A stretch of DNA of 64,000 bases from Poriferisodalis sp022821985. GTDB lineage: Bacteria > Actinomycetota > Acidimicrobiia > Acidimicrobiales > Poriferisodalaceae. Of the stretch, positions 24,519 to 32,316 are shown one piece after another (the stretch's first letter is position 1; every line of letters starts with the position of its first letter). The notes under the pieces were generated by a model. It worked only from the letters and a program-made list of their open reading frames with translations, made no database searches and had not been told where the DNA came from. The DNA lies in contig NZ_OZ244781.1 of the NCBI RefSeq assembly GCF_965219595.1, positions 1,922,001 through 1,986,000 on the forward strand, written 5' to 3'. Both the position numbers and the translations under genes were made by a program.

Positions 24519-25301
24519 TCAGCGAGCGCTTGGGGCGGATGCCGGACTGGTGGCATCTGCTGCCTTGGCTTCGGCTTCACGGTCGAGATGCAGCGTGTGC
24601 AGCGCACGTTTGACGGCCATGGGGTTCCATGGACGCTGCCGGTCGCCCGTGGCGCGAGGAAAGCGCTCTGCGGTGAGTGCGTCGGCAATTGCTCGCAGCG
24701 TCAGCCCATCGGCCGCCAGCGCCTTTGCACGCCGAGCTGCCGCCCGTGTCTCGTCGCTGACGGGACGACCCAGCCGCACCCCGACCGCAGCACGCTCTGC
24801 CAGAGCCAATCGAGTGCGCTCGGAAGTCATATCTCGCTCCATGCGCGCCATGGCGGCCATCACGGTGGCGACCATGCGCCCGGCGGGTGTGGTGGCATCG
24901 ACGCCCAAGTCGAGCATCACCACCGACCATTCCTCCCGCTCTGCGCGGTCCATCAAATCGAGCACGTCGATGACGTTGCGCCCGAGCCGGTCGAGTCGCG
25001 AAACAACGAGCACCTTGGCAGGATCGGCGGGATCGGCCAGTCGGTTCAGCAGCTTGCTGAGCACGCGCCGCTTCTCAGGGGCCACCATCCCACTGGCGCC
25101 ATTCTCTTCGTGGTGCTCCACGGCGAACTGGCCCAGGCGACTGGCGGCCCAGCCATCGATGGTGGACTGCTGCGCAGCAATACCCAGCCCGCTACGCGAC
25201 TGCTCGGCCGTCGAGACACGCGCATAACCCAAGGCAACCGCCTCGAACGGCTGGGAACCCGCTGCGGACAATCGCTCTGAGGCGACAGATTTCGTGATCA
25301 C
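24519..25301 (-). CDS. Serine recombinase (resolvase/invertase family), copy 1
   Basis: 260 residues. The N-terminal catalytic domain has the active-site serine in GYARVSTAEQSRSG and the conserved VVSRLDRLGRNVIDV. The arm helix includes MARMERDMTSERTRLAL, and a C-terminal helix-turn-helix contains GRPVSDETRAAARRAKAL and LTLRAIADAL. It recombines DNA between short sites. GTG 25301 is six bases after TATAGT on the minus strand (25308-25313), so it is probably leaderless; the longer reading frame upstream overlaps the DUF3107 promoter and is rejected. It ends five bases from B7. A close relative ends the fourth module. Confidence 0.9.
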   Translation of the reverse strand: MITKSVASERLSAAGSQPFEAVALGYARVSTAEQSRSGLGIAAQQSTIDGWAASRLGQFAVEHHEENGASGMVAPEKRRVLSKLLNRLADPADPAKVLVVSRLDRLGRNVIDVLDLMDRAEREEWSVVMLDLGVDATTPAGRMVATVMAAMARMERDMTSERTRLALAERAAVGVRLGRPVSDETRAAARRAKALAADGLTLRAIADALTAERFPRATGDRQRPWNPMAVKRALHTLHLDREAEAKAADATSPASAPSAR

Positions 25302-25470
25302 TGGCTCACTATATAGAGAGTTATACCGTTGTATCCATGTGAGGGTGAAGACGCGGGCATGTTGCAGGCCTCTCACCCTTGTCGCACAAGCTGCCGAAAA
25401 TGGGCGACGGCGCCGGGTGCACTCGGCGCGGCTCGGCGTTCGCGCCGAACCCCACCGGTAGCCTGCGGGC

Positions 25471-25701
25471 ATGGACATCCGGATCGGCATCACGCACGGC
25501 GGTCGGGAGCTCAGCGTCGAGATCGACGACGAGGCTGCTGAAGACGCGGCGGCATCGCTCGAAGGCGCGCTCAGCGGCGACGACACGGTGCTCTGGCTGA
25601 ACGATCGCAGCGGGCGCCGCGTCGGCGTGCCCATCGACAAGCTCGCCTACCTGGAGCTGGGTCCGGCCGGCGATCGGCGCATCGGCTTCGCAGCCGACTG
25701 A
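25471..25701 (+). CDS. DUF3107 family protein
   Basis: 76 residues, a small actinobacterial family of unknown function. The pattern IRIGITHGGRELSVEI and GRRVGVPIDKLAYLELG is characteristic. ATG 25471 lies six bases after TAGCCT (25459-25464), a clear leaderless start. It precedes pdtaS by 7 bases; both look like core genes left between accessory segments. Confidence 0.82.
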   Translation: MDIRIGITHGGRELSVEIDDEAAEDAAASLEGALSGDDTVLWLNDRSGRRVGVPIDKLAYLELGPAGDRRIGFAAD

Positions 25702-25708
25702 GATTCGG

Positions 25709-27319
25709 ATGCGGGCGCCCGCAGACCGGCCGCTGCCCGCAGACAGCGTGCGCGACAACTCCGGCGACGGCCCGCGCGAGCACCTGCGCCGCCTGCTCGC
25801 ATGGTGGTCGCTGCTGGCCGACCTGTCGTTCTCCGACCTGCTGCTCTTCGTGCCTGGACAGGTGACCGCACTCGACGAGCTGCCCGACAAAGTCGCCGAC
25901 CATGACTCGAACCGCCCCGACGGCCCGCCCCGTCCGTGGCGCCGTCTCGGTCCCGAGACACCGCTGACCGTGATCGGCCAGATCCGGCCCACGACCGGCC
26001 GCACGCTGTACCGCGACGACCACATCGGGCTCTGCGTCGCCGCCGGCGAGCGGCCTTTGGTGTCAGAGGCATTCGCCCGCGGCGTCATCGTGACCGGCGA
26101 GGGCCTGCGCGTGCCAGGCGACCGGCGCGCACGCATCACTGCGGTGCCGGTGACGTTCGATGGCGTGACGATTGCCGTGATGAGCAGCGAGGTGACGCCG
26201 CGTTTCACCGACATCCGTGATCCCGGCGAGCTCGAGCGCACCTACATCGCGACGTTCGGACGCCTCGCCCGCATGGTCGCAGCCGGCTCATTTCCGTATC
26301 GGGGGGCCGATGTCACCCACGAAGAAGCCCCGCGGGTTGGCGATGGGCTGTTCCTGACCGACGAGACGACACGCATCGGATTCGCCACGCCCAATGCGGT
26401 CAGCGCCTTGCACCGCATCGGGGTTGGCGGCAATGTGCAAGGGCGCCGCGTGCGAGACCTTGATCTCGGACCGGACGTCGTGGGGCGGGCCATGAGCGGC
26501 GGGATCCCCGTGGTGGACGAAGTGGAGCACCAGTCAGTGACGGTGCAGTTGCAGGCGCTGCCGCTCACCGACACGCCCGTGCGCAACGCCCTGGTGCTGC
26601 TGCGTGACGTGACGGAGCTGCGGCGCCGCGACCGGCTGCTCATCTCGAAGGACGCCACGATCCGAGAGATTCACCACCGGGTCACCAACAACCTGCAGAC
26701 GGTCTCGTCGCTTCTGCGTATCCAGGCTCGCCGCTTGGAGTCGCGCGAGGCGAATCGGGCGCTCGACGAGGCAGTGCGACGCATTCGTGCCATCGCGCTG
26801 GTGCACCAGACGCTGTCGACCGAGACCACCGACGATGTCGACTTCTGCGATGTGGCCGAGACGCTGACCGAGACGATGCGACAGAGCATCACGTTCCCGG
26901 AGCGGCCCATCGATTTCACCGTCTCCTGCGAAGCGGGGAGGCTGCGATCGCAGACGGCCACTTCGCTGGCCGTGGTGCTCAATGAGCTGCTCCAGAATGC
27001 TGTGGACCACGCCTTTCCCCAGTTGTGGGAGATCGAGGACCAGGCGCTTGAGGCGGCGCCGGCGCTCGACGAGAGCCCCATCGGCCACGTCGAGGTGGAG
27101 ATCTCCCGGCCGTCGCCGGATCTGCTGTCGATGGTGGTGCGCGACGATGGTGTCGGCATCCGGGCCGACTACGACTCGCAGCGATCAGGCGGGCTCGGCA
27201 CCTCGATCGTCCGGGCGCTGTGCGGGTCCGATCTCGGCGGCACCTTCGAGGTTCGGCGCCGGACGCCCCCGCCGGGGTCCGAAGCCGTAGTGCAGATCCC
27301 CCTGCGCACGCTCGCCTGA
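25709..27319 (+). CDS. pdtaS: PdtaS-like sensor histidine kinase
   Basis: 536-residue soluble kinase of the HisKA_2 type. A GAF-like N-terminal domain contains LLADLSFSDLLLFV, a PAS domain lies near residues 205-305, and the phospho-acceptor helix reads ISKDATIREIHHRVTNNLQT with the phosphorylated histidine in EIHHR. N-box NELLQNAVDHAF and G-box DDGVGI follow. In mycobacteria PdtaS signals to the RNA-binding antiterminator PdtaR; no pdtaR is seen here. Its 3' end (from 27257) is part of repeat R and is duplicated, inverted, at 19560-19620. Confidence 0.88.
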   Translation: MRAPADRPLPADSVRDNSGDGPREHLRRLLAWWSLLADLSFSDLLLFVPGQVTALDELPDKVADHDSNRPDGPPRPWRRLGPETPLTVIGQIRPTTGRTLYRDDHIGLCVAAGERPLVSEAFARGVIVTGEGLRVPGDRRARITAVPVTFDGVTIAVMSSEVTPRFTDIRDPGELERTYIATFGRLARMVAAGSFPYRGADVTHEEAPRVGDGLFLTDETTRIGFATPNAVSALHRIGVGGNVQGRRVRDLDLGPDVVGRAMSGGIPVVDEVEHQSVTVQLQALPLTDTPVRNALVLLRDVTELRRRDRLLISKDATIREIHHRVTNNLQTVSSLLRIQARRLESREANRALDEAVRRIRAIALVHQTLSTETTDDVDFCDVAETLTETMRQSITFPERPIDFTVSCEAGRLRSQTATSLAVVLNELLQNAVDHAFPQLWEIEDQALEAAPALDESPIGHVEVEISRPSPDLLSMVVRDDGVGIRADYDSQRSGGLGTSIVRALCGSDLGGTFEVRRRTPPPGSEAVVQIPLRTLA

Positions 27320-27852
27320 CGACCGTTTGGGTGGTGGCTCGGCCCGCCGGGACACCAAGCTCGTTGCGCTGAGCCGTGACGTCTGAGATCGCCTGCAGTC
27401 ACGAAGGCGTACGATTCTGACCGTGACCACCGAACGCCTCACTGTCTCACTCGAGTCAGGACTGGCGGCTGCGGTTAGCGAAGCCGCTGCAGCCAAGGAT
27501 CCGAGCGTGTCCCTATGGCTGGCCGATGCAGCACGCAGTCGGCTTGTCACCCAGGGCCTCAGCGACGTCGTCGCAGATTGGGAAGCCGTGCACGGGAAGC
27601 TCACCGAGACTGAATTAGCCCAAGCGCGCTCAGAGCTGAGGCACTGACAGCGTTTGTGCTCAGCGCAGCGGCCTGATGTCCGCGAGCGCCGCTTCTGCCA
27701 CGCGGCCACCGGCGTTGAGCGCAGCCGCTCCTCGCTGCCCTCCGCCAGCGATGTGCACCACATCCCTCTCGAAGCCAGTCCCTCGGCTGCGGCCACGCCA
27801 AGGCGGCCCGTCGAGCGGCCCGATCACAACAGGGCCGCCGAACCAGCACGCG
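27257..27852 (+). repeat. Repeat R, copy 3
   Basis: Inverted partner of 19023-19620. It spans the last ~60 bases of pdtaS, gene C3 and the 220-base tail, and runs into the terminator-bearing E repeat. Together with copy 1 it bounds an 8.2-kb segment between inverted repeats. Confidence 0.85.
27423..27647 (+). CDS. CopG/VapB-like small DNA-binding protein C3
   Basis: 74 residues, about 80% identical to C1 by eye. It has an RHH-like N-terminus TTERLTVSLESGLAAAV and VapB-like C-terminal half VADWEAVHGKLTETELAQAR. GTG 27423 follows TACGAT by seven bases. No toxin gene is adjacent, so it may be a solitary antitoxin or a regulator of the modules. Confidence 0.72.
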   Translation: MTTERLTVSLESGLAAAVSEAAAAKDPSVSLWLADAARSRLVTQGLSDVVADWEAVHGKLTETELAQARSELRH

Positions 27853-27856
27853 CAAA
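27648..27856. other. Conserved 220-bp tail of repeat R
   Basis: Conserved in three copies (also 19023-19229 and 23440-23631). One minus-strand frame (ACWFGGPVVIGPLDG ... ALADIRPLR) is open here but has a frameshift in copy 1 and a stop in copy 2, so it is probably not a working gene. It may be a decayed gene or a structural DNA/RNA element. Confidence 0.5.
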
Positions 27857-27892
27857 ACCCCTCAGCGCCGATCTGAGCCGACCCTGAGGGGT
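27857..27892 (-). terminator. Intrinsic terminator (E repeat copy 3)
   Basis: ACCCCTCAG (27857-27865) pairs with CTGAGGGGT (27884-27892). On the minus strand it is followed by TTTTGCG, so it would end the A3-B8-B9 transcript; it may also end C3. Confidence 0.65.
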
Positions 27893-27978
27893 CCCGCAAG
27901 CGGAAAGCAGCAGCCTGCCCCACAGCAGGCGCTACAGCGCCGCTGAGCGCGCTAGCAGTCCGCACAACCCGTAACGGT

Positions 27979-28260
27979 CTACAGGCGGCGTTCGCGGCGG
28001 TACTTCAGCCGTGCTCGCAAGCCAAGCCAGCCGATGGCTGCAAACGGCGCGGCGGCAGCGAAGCTCATGTAGAAGTCAAGGCCCACCAACAGCCGGAACA
28101 AGAACGCCGCTATGATAAAGGGGATCGTCACATAGAACGCCTGTGCTTGGCGCTCTCTCGCGTAGCGAGACGTGAAGTCAGGCCGCCACCACGACGGCAA
28201 CTCCGGTTCCATCACGTCATGACGCGTCTTGCGCCAATCGCCCTGCCGCGTCGAAACCAT
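27979..28260 (-). CDS. Module protein B9: small membrane protein
   Basis: 93 residues from the leaderless ATG 28260, six bases after TACCCT (28267-28272, minus strand); an ATG at 28287 would add nine residues. It is nearly identical to B3 (WWRPDFTSRYARERQAQ, LVGLDFYMSFAAAAPF, basic tail LKYRRERRL) but inverted. It is preceded by a broken A tail. Confidence 0.7.
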   Translation of the reverse strand: MVSTRQGDWRKTRHDVMEPELPSWWRPDFTSRYARERQAQAFYVTIPFIIAAFLFRLLVGLDFYMSFAAAAPFAAIGWLGLRARLKYRRERRL

Positions 28261-28287
28261 GGCGTCAGGGTAGTTCGCGGCGTTCAT

Positions 28288-28437
28288 CGTCGTTTCCCGC
28301 CTCACTTGCCGCAGGTCGCTGTCGCCGCTGTCGCACCAGGACTTGTAGATGATCCGGTAGTGCTCCGCGTCGGTGAGCTCCCCGGCCTCGTGTCTGAAGG
28401 CTGCCTCGTGCGCTTCCTCGGCCGTCAACCGGGGCGC
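28288..28437 (-). pseudogene. Orphan A-tail fragment upstream of B9
   Basis: The minus strand reads TAEEAHEAAFRHEAGELTDA then EHYRIIYKSWCDSGDS, the same C-terminal tail as in A2. Bases are missing near the end, so the usual stop is out of frame and translation would run into B9. Nothing upstream of the EF-hand loop remains. Confidence 0.75.
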
Positions 28438-28481
28438 TGAGCCTCAGCTAGACCAGCCGGCCAGCGGCGAGGCGCTCGCGC

Positions 28482-28709
28482 CTAGGTGCCGCTGGCCGCC
28501 GATGCCTCGCGGCGCTGTCGCCGCGAGGCACGCGAATACAACGTGATTGTCAACCACAGCGGGCCAATCCATACAGCCCATGCCGCGAAGCGAGCGCCTG
28601 GGCCAATCAAAAGACTCGACGCTGCTGCGGAGCCGACGAGACACGCGCAGCACCAGGCCGTCCACTTCCAATTCCAAAGCGGTTGGGCGGAATTCAGCGA
28701 CGTTTCCAC
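28482..28709 (-). CDS. Module protein B8: small membrane protein
   Basis: 75 residues from leaderless GTG 28709. Here the shared upstream ATG is followed by SAER and a stop (TAA, part of the -10 box TAACCT), so the upstream ATG cannot be the start; the GTG six bases after the box must be. One or two hydrophobic helices (about 17-55) and a basic tail RRQRREASAASGT. It directly follows A3. Confidence 0.7.
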   Translation of the reverse strand: METSLNSAQPLWNWKWTAWCCACLVGSAAASSLLIGPGARFAAWAVWIGPLWLTITLYSRASRRQRREASAASGT

Positions 28710-28715
28710 AGGCTC

Positions 28716-28721
28716 AGGTTA
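28716..28721 (-). promoter_or_regulatory. Leaderless promoter of B8 (TAACCT)
   Basis: TAACCT, six bases, then GTG 28709. This copy decides the start for the whole B family because the box itself forms a stop codon in the upstream frame. Confidence 0.7.
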
Positions 28722-28750
28722 GCGCTCGGCGCTCATCGTCGTTTTCCGCC

Positions 28751-29924
28751 TCACTTGTTGCAGTAGTCGCTGTCACCGCTGTCGCAGAAGAACTTGTAGA
28801 CGATCCGTTCGTACTCCTCGTCGGTGATTTCCTCGTCCCAGTGCTTCTGATTCGCCATACCCAATTCGTCGCTCGTGGTCTCGCCGTCGCCGTTGTAGTC
28901 GCCGTCGGGGGCGTTCGGGTTCGGCGTCGGCTGCTGGCTGGAGCCGCCCGATCCGGAGCCGCCGCCGTCATCGGGCGGGAGGTCCGGGATCGTTAGGTCA
29001 ATGCCGAGCGCAGCGCCGCAAGCCGCCGCCAGCGCCCCGCCTTTCAGCGCTTTGCCCTTCGTGGCGGGGATAATGGCGTAGCAGGCTGCTGCGGTGGCGG
29101 CGTCCCGCAACGGCTCAGGCACCGCAGTCCAGGCTTTCTGATACTCCGCCCATGCCTTATCGCGTTCCTCGTCATTGAGCTTGGCCACTCCCTCCGTGGC
29201 CTCTGTCCAGTCATCGAAAATCTGCTGCATCTCACGGGTTATGTTGACGCCTGCGACTCGTGCTTTGCCCAGCAATTCCTGCGTCGTAATCCCGCATCCC
29301 GACGGGGCAGGGCTGATGTTGTAGGTGCCGTCGGGATTCGCTGTGTTGAGCGCGTTCTGCATGCTGCTCGCCCACGTCGCGCAAGGGTCAGTGGTCGTGG
29401 TCGTGGAGCTACCGCCTCCTGAGCCGCTGCCCGAACCCGAGCCCGAACCCGAGCCCGAGCCGCCGGTGCCGGAGCCGCTGCCCGATCCGGTGCCGGAGCC
29501 GCTGCCGTCATCTTCACCCTCCGTCGTCGCCTGAGCTGCCCCCGCCATCGTCGCCGGAGCCACCCGAGCCGGAGCCTGAGCCGCTGCCGTCGCCGCCGGA
29601 GTCGTCGTCGCCGCCGGAGTCATCGCCGCCGCCGCTGTCGTCGTCTTTGTCGGCGTTGGGGTCGTGGTTCTCGTTGGTGGACGGGGCCGGGTAGCAGTTC
29701 GGGTAGGTGCCGAGCATCCCCTCGCCGCATGTCAGATTTCGCTGTACGGGCGTGTGGTAGTGGTTGTAGCTCGTCTCGTTCCAGCACTGATTGCCCGCGA
29801 ACGGGTCATAGGCGCAGCGGCGCACGGTGACGCCGTGAGCGCCGGCGGGCGCTGCCGCGATGACAGTGAGCGTGGACGCGGCGACAAGCAGCGCCGCCAG
29901 CGCCGCGAGGGTTCGTTTGGTCAT
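28751..29924 (-). pseudogene. Module protein A3, with the same one-base frameshift as A2
   Basis: ATG 29924 begins a frame identical to A2 that stops at 29514-29516. Removing one G in GGAGGGTGA restores 390 residues to 28751. The restored protein has signal peptide, constant Cys domain, Ser/Gly linker, then TTTDPCATWASSMQNALNT as in A1. A helical core and a hydrophobic stretch with cysteines (AAACYAIIPATKGKALKGG, AAACGAALGIDL) follow. The EF-hand-like loop APDGDYNGDGETT and the tail ITDEEYERIVYKFFCDSGDS complete it. Its variable part differs from A2, yet the shift is the same and nothing downstream is broken. Confidence 0.75.
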
Positions 29925-30274
29925 GGCGGGAGTCCTCCGTTGCCAATGCAGGTGGTTGTGTGTGATCCACGGCCGCGTCGCCCGATACGGAGGGACCCAT
30001 GCATCTGTGCCGTCCGTGCGGCCGGCGCGGCCGTGAATCGTTCGTTTTGCGAGCGCGCAAAACGGGCCGCAACGCATGCCTGGGGGCCGTCGGCTGCGTG
30101 ACTCGGCCAGCAGGGCGTGTCGGCGCGGAAACCCAGCAGCTAGGCGGGTGCTGGTCCCTCGGAGCGCATCGCGCCGAGTCGCGGCGCAGCAGCAGTGCGA
30201 CCGGGTTGCGGGGCCTGTTGGGGCCGGTTACTATACGAACGTTTACCGACCGGCCAGAAACAGCCTCTGACCAG
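29470..30274 (-). repeat. Constant-region repeat, copy 3 (inverted)
   Basis: Reverse complement of 21206-22010 with essentially no difference by eye. The outer boundary is CTGGTCAGAGG at 30264-30274; sequence outside is unrelated to copies 1 and 2. Confidence 0.95.
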
Positions 30275-30337
30275 TGGCTTTAGGTCACAACGAGTCGGAG
30301 CTTCGCTCGGTTGTCTGATGCCGGAATGCCGCCGGAC
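29925..30337. other. A3 leader and right edge of accessory region
   Basis: 29925-30229 is the A3 leader with its conserved hairpin at 30044-30063. From 30275 to 30337 nothing is recognised before the convergently placed lipid-kinase gene end. Confidence 0.5.
30230..30235 (-). promoter_or_regulatory. -10 box of A3 promoter (TATAGT)
   Basis: Same TATAGT box as A1 and A2 on the minus strand; leader of about 300 bases to ATG 29924. Confidence 0.5.
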
Positions 30338-31276
30338 TCAACGAGATGTCGTGGGGATGGCTAGGCGCAGCACGTCGGGAACCCACTCGAGCTGGAGCTC
30401 GTTGACGGCACCGAGGTGGTCACCGTCGAGCTGGTGACCGAATGGGTGCATCCCTGTCACGGTGACATCGCGCACGTCGTCGATGCGCTGCACGACGCTC
30501 GGATCGGTGTCGCTCAGGCTGCCGTTGGCCCGGAATACCGCGGAGAGCACGTCCAGCGCGTCGGCGAATCGGAGCGACCGCAGTCCCACTACCGACAGTC
30601 CGGTGCGCAGCGTTGCTGCGGGAGCGATCCGCACCGGACGGCTCCCGAGGAACGTGTATGGGTCGGTGTTCGCCGCGACGACAACGAAGCATCCGTCGAT
30701 AGTCGCGGCTGCCGGCGCCGTCGTGCGCACGCTCAGCGTGCCGGTCCGGCGGTCGTAGCGGCGCAGCAGCGTGTCGATGCCCGCGAGCAGGAATAGCGGG
30801 TGGCCGAGGTAGCGCTTGAGCGTCGGGTGCCGCTCGACCTGCTCCACGATCGCAGCGTCAAGTCCCATGCCGCAGTGGAATAGGAAATAACGGCCCGAAG
30901 TGCGTCCGAGCCCCGCAGAGGTGATGCTGCCGCGCTCGAATGCGTCAAGGACGGCCTCGGTCGCCGCCAGCGGGTCGTCGGGTGTGCCGATCGTCCGTGC
31001 GAACACGTTGGTGGAGCCGCCCGGCAACGCGGCAAGCACACAGTCGGTGCCGGCGACGCCATTGGCGGCTTCGTTGAGCGTGCCGTCGCCGCCGAGCACC
31101 ACCACTGCGTCGGTGCCGGTGGTCGCCGCCCCCCGTGCCAGGCGAGCCGCGTGCCCTCGCCGGTTGGTGAAGGCCACCTCGGTGTCGTGCCGCTCCGAGA
31201 GCGCCGTGTGGATGAGCACGCGGGTGCGGGCCGTTGTCGACGATGCCGAATCGTTGACCAGCAGCAAGACACGCAC
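30338..31276 (-). CDS. Diacylglycerol/sphingosine kinase family lipid kinase
   Basis: 312 residues. The nucleotide-binding motif GGDGTLNEAANGV and the following ALPGGSTNVFARTIG are diagnostic of the DAGK/YegS fold; GMGLDAAIVEQVE matches the conserved central region. It phosphorylates a lipid, identity unknown. The start is GTG 31276, six bases after GAGACT on the minus strand; longer frames upstream cross a repeat-rich spacer and are rejected. Confidence 0.85.
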   Translation of the reverse strand: MRVLLLVNDSASSTTARTRVLIHTALSERHDTEVAFTNRRGHAARLARGAATTGTDAVVVLGGDGTLNEAANGVAGTDCVLAALPGGSTNVFARTIGTPDDPLAATEAVLDAFERGSITSAGLGRTSGRYFLFHCGMGLDAAIVEQVERHPTLKRYLGHPLFLLAGIDTLLRRYDRRTGTLSVRTTAPAAATIDGCFVVVAANTDPYTFLGSRPVRIAPAATLRTGLSVVGLRSLRFADALDVLSAVFRANGSLSDTDPSVVQRIDDVRDVTVTGMHPFGHQLDGDHLGAVNELQLEWVPDVLRLAIPTTSR

Positions 31277-31292
31277 CGCGCAAGTCTCGCCC

Positions 31293-31425
31293 CGACGCGA
31301 GCCGGCGAGCGCCATCAAGCAACGAGTTCGGCAATGAGGCCGAGAGTGAATGGGCTGTTGGGCTGACGCGAGCCTGCGAGCGCCACGAGACAAAGCTGGA
31401 GCTTGCGAGCGCCATCAGACAACGG
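31293..31425 (+). repeat. Three short direct repeats before etfB
   Basis: Imperfect copies of GCGAGC..GCGAGCGCCATCAGACAACG at 31293-31324, 31364-31393 and 31396-31425. A related string GGCTGGAGCTTGCGAGGAAG occurs at 44929-44948 before the rho-like gene. Possibly a small extragenic repeat family. Confidence 0.6.
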
Positions 31426-31464
31426 GTGTGGCATCGAAGCTGTGAGTCGGCAGACTCTCGCCCC

Positions 31465-32244
31465 ATGAAGGTCGTTGTGTGCGTCAAGCAGATCCCAGAC
31501 CCGGCTATCCCGGGCGAGTTGGTTCCCGAGACCGGGACGCTGAACCGGGACGACAAGCTGATCCTGGACGAATCTGACTCCTACGGCGTCGAGATGGCGC
31601 TGCAACTCGCAGAGGCGGCTGGCGGTGGCCAGGTGTCGCTGGTGTCGATGGCACCCCGTTCGGAGACCAGCGGTCTGCGGACGGCGCTCGCCATGGGCGC
31701 CGACGACGCGGTGCTCATCAGCGACGACGCACTGGCTGGCAGCGACGCGCTCGGGACGGCCAAGGTTCTCGGCGCCGCGATAGCCGGGCTCGAAGCCGAC
31801 CTCGTGCTCGCCGGCGTCGAGTCCAGCGACGGGTACACCGGCACCGTTCCCGAGATGATCGCCGGCGTGATGGGGCTGCCGTCGATCACGTTCGCAAAGC
31901 AGATCGAGATCTCCGACGGCGTCGCCAGCGTCCAGCGGCAGACCGAGGACGGTTACGACCAGGTCGAGTGCGCCCTTCCGGCCGTCGTCTCGGTGACCGC
32001 GGGCGTGGTCGAGCCTCGCTACCCCTCGTTCAAGGGGATCATGGCAGCCAAGAAGAAGCCGGTCGACTCGAAGGATCTCGCAGCCCTCGGCATCGATGCG
32101 GCCGCGGTCGGCGTGGCCGGGGCACGCCAGGAGACGGTCGAGGTGACCGATGCGCCCGAGCGCGAGGCCGGCGAGATCATCACCGACGAGGGCGATGCCC
32201 ACGCCAACATCGTCGAGTTCCTCACCGAGCTCAAGGTCATCTGA
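31465..32244 (+). CDS. etfB: Electron transfer flavoprotein beta subunit
   Basis: 259 residues, small ETF subunit that pairs with EtfA to carry electrons from acyl-CoA dehydrogenases. MKVVVCVKQIPDP and the ETF signature region VEPRYPSFKGIMAAKKKP are conserved. ATG 31465 follows GACTCT by six bases. etfA starts 73 bases downstream. Confidence 0.93.
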   Translation: MKVVVCVKQIPDPAIPGELVPETGTLNRDDKLILDESDSYGVEMALQLAEAAGGGQVSLVSMAPRSETSGLRTALAMGADDAVLISDDALAGSDALGTAKVLGAAIAGLEADLVLAGVESSDGYTGTVPEMIAGVMGLPSITFAKQIEISDGVASVQRQTEDGYDQVECALPAVVSVTAGVVEPRYPSFKGIMAAKKKPVDSKDLAALGIDAAAVGVAGARQETVEVTDAPEREAGEIITDEGDAHANIVEFLTELKVI

Positions 32245-32316
32245 TCCGCCCGCCAGCTACCGGCTGACTCAGCTTTCTGATCCACTCACCCACGATCCCG
32301 ACTGGAACCACCTGCA

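Noticed and set aside
15024..30337. Insertion sequence or transposase
   Set aside because: Despite many repeats no transposase was found; only serine recombinase and ATPase genes are present.
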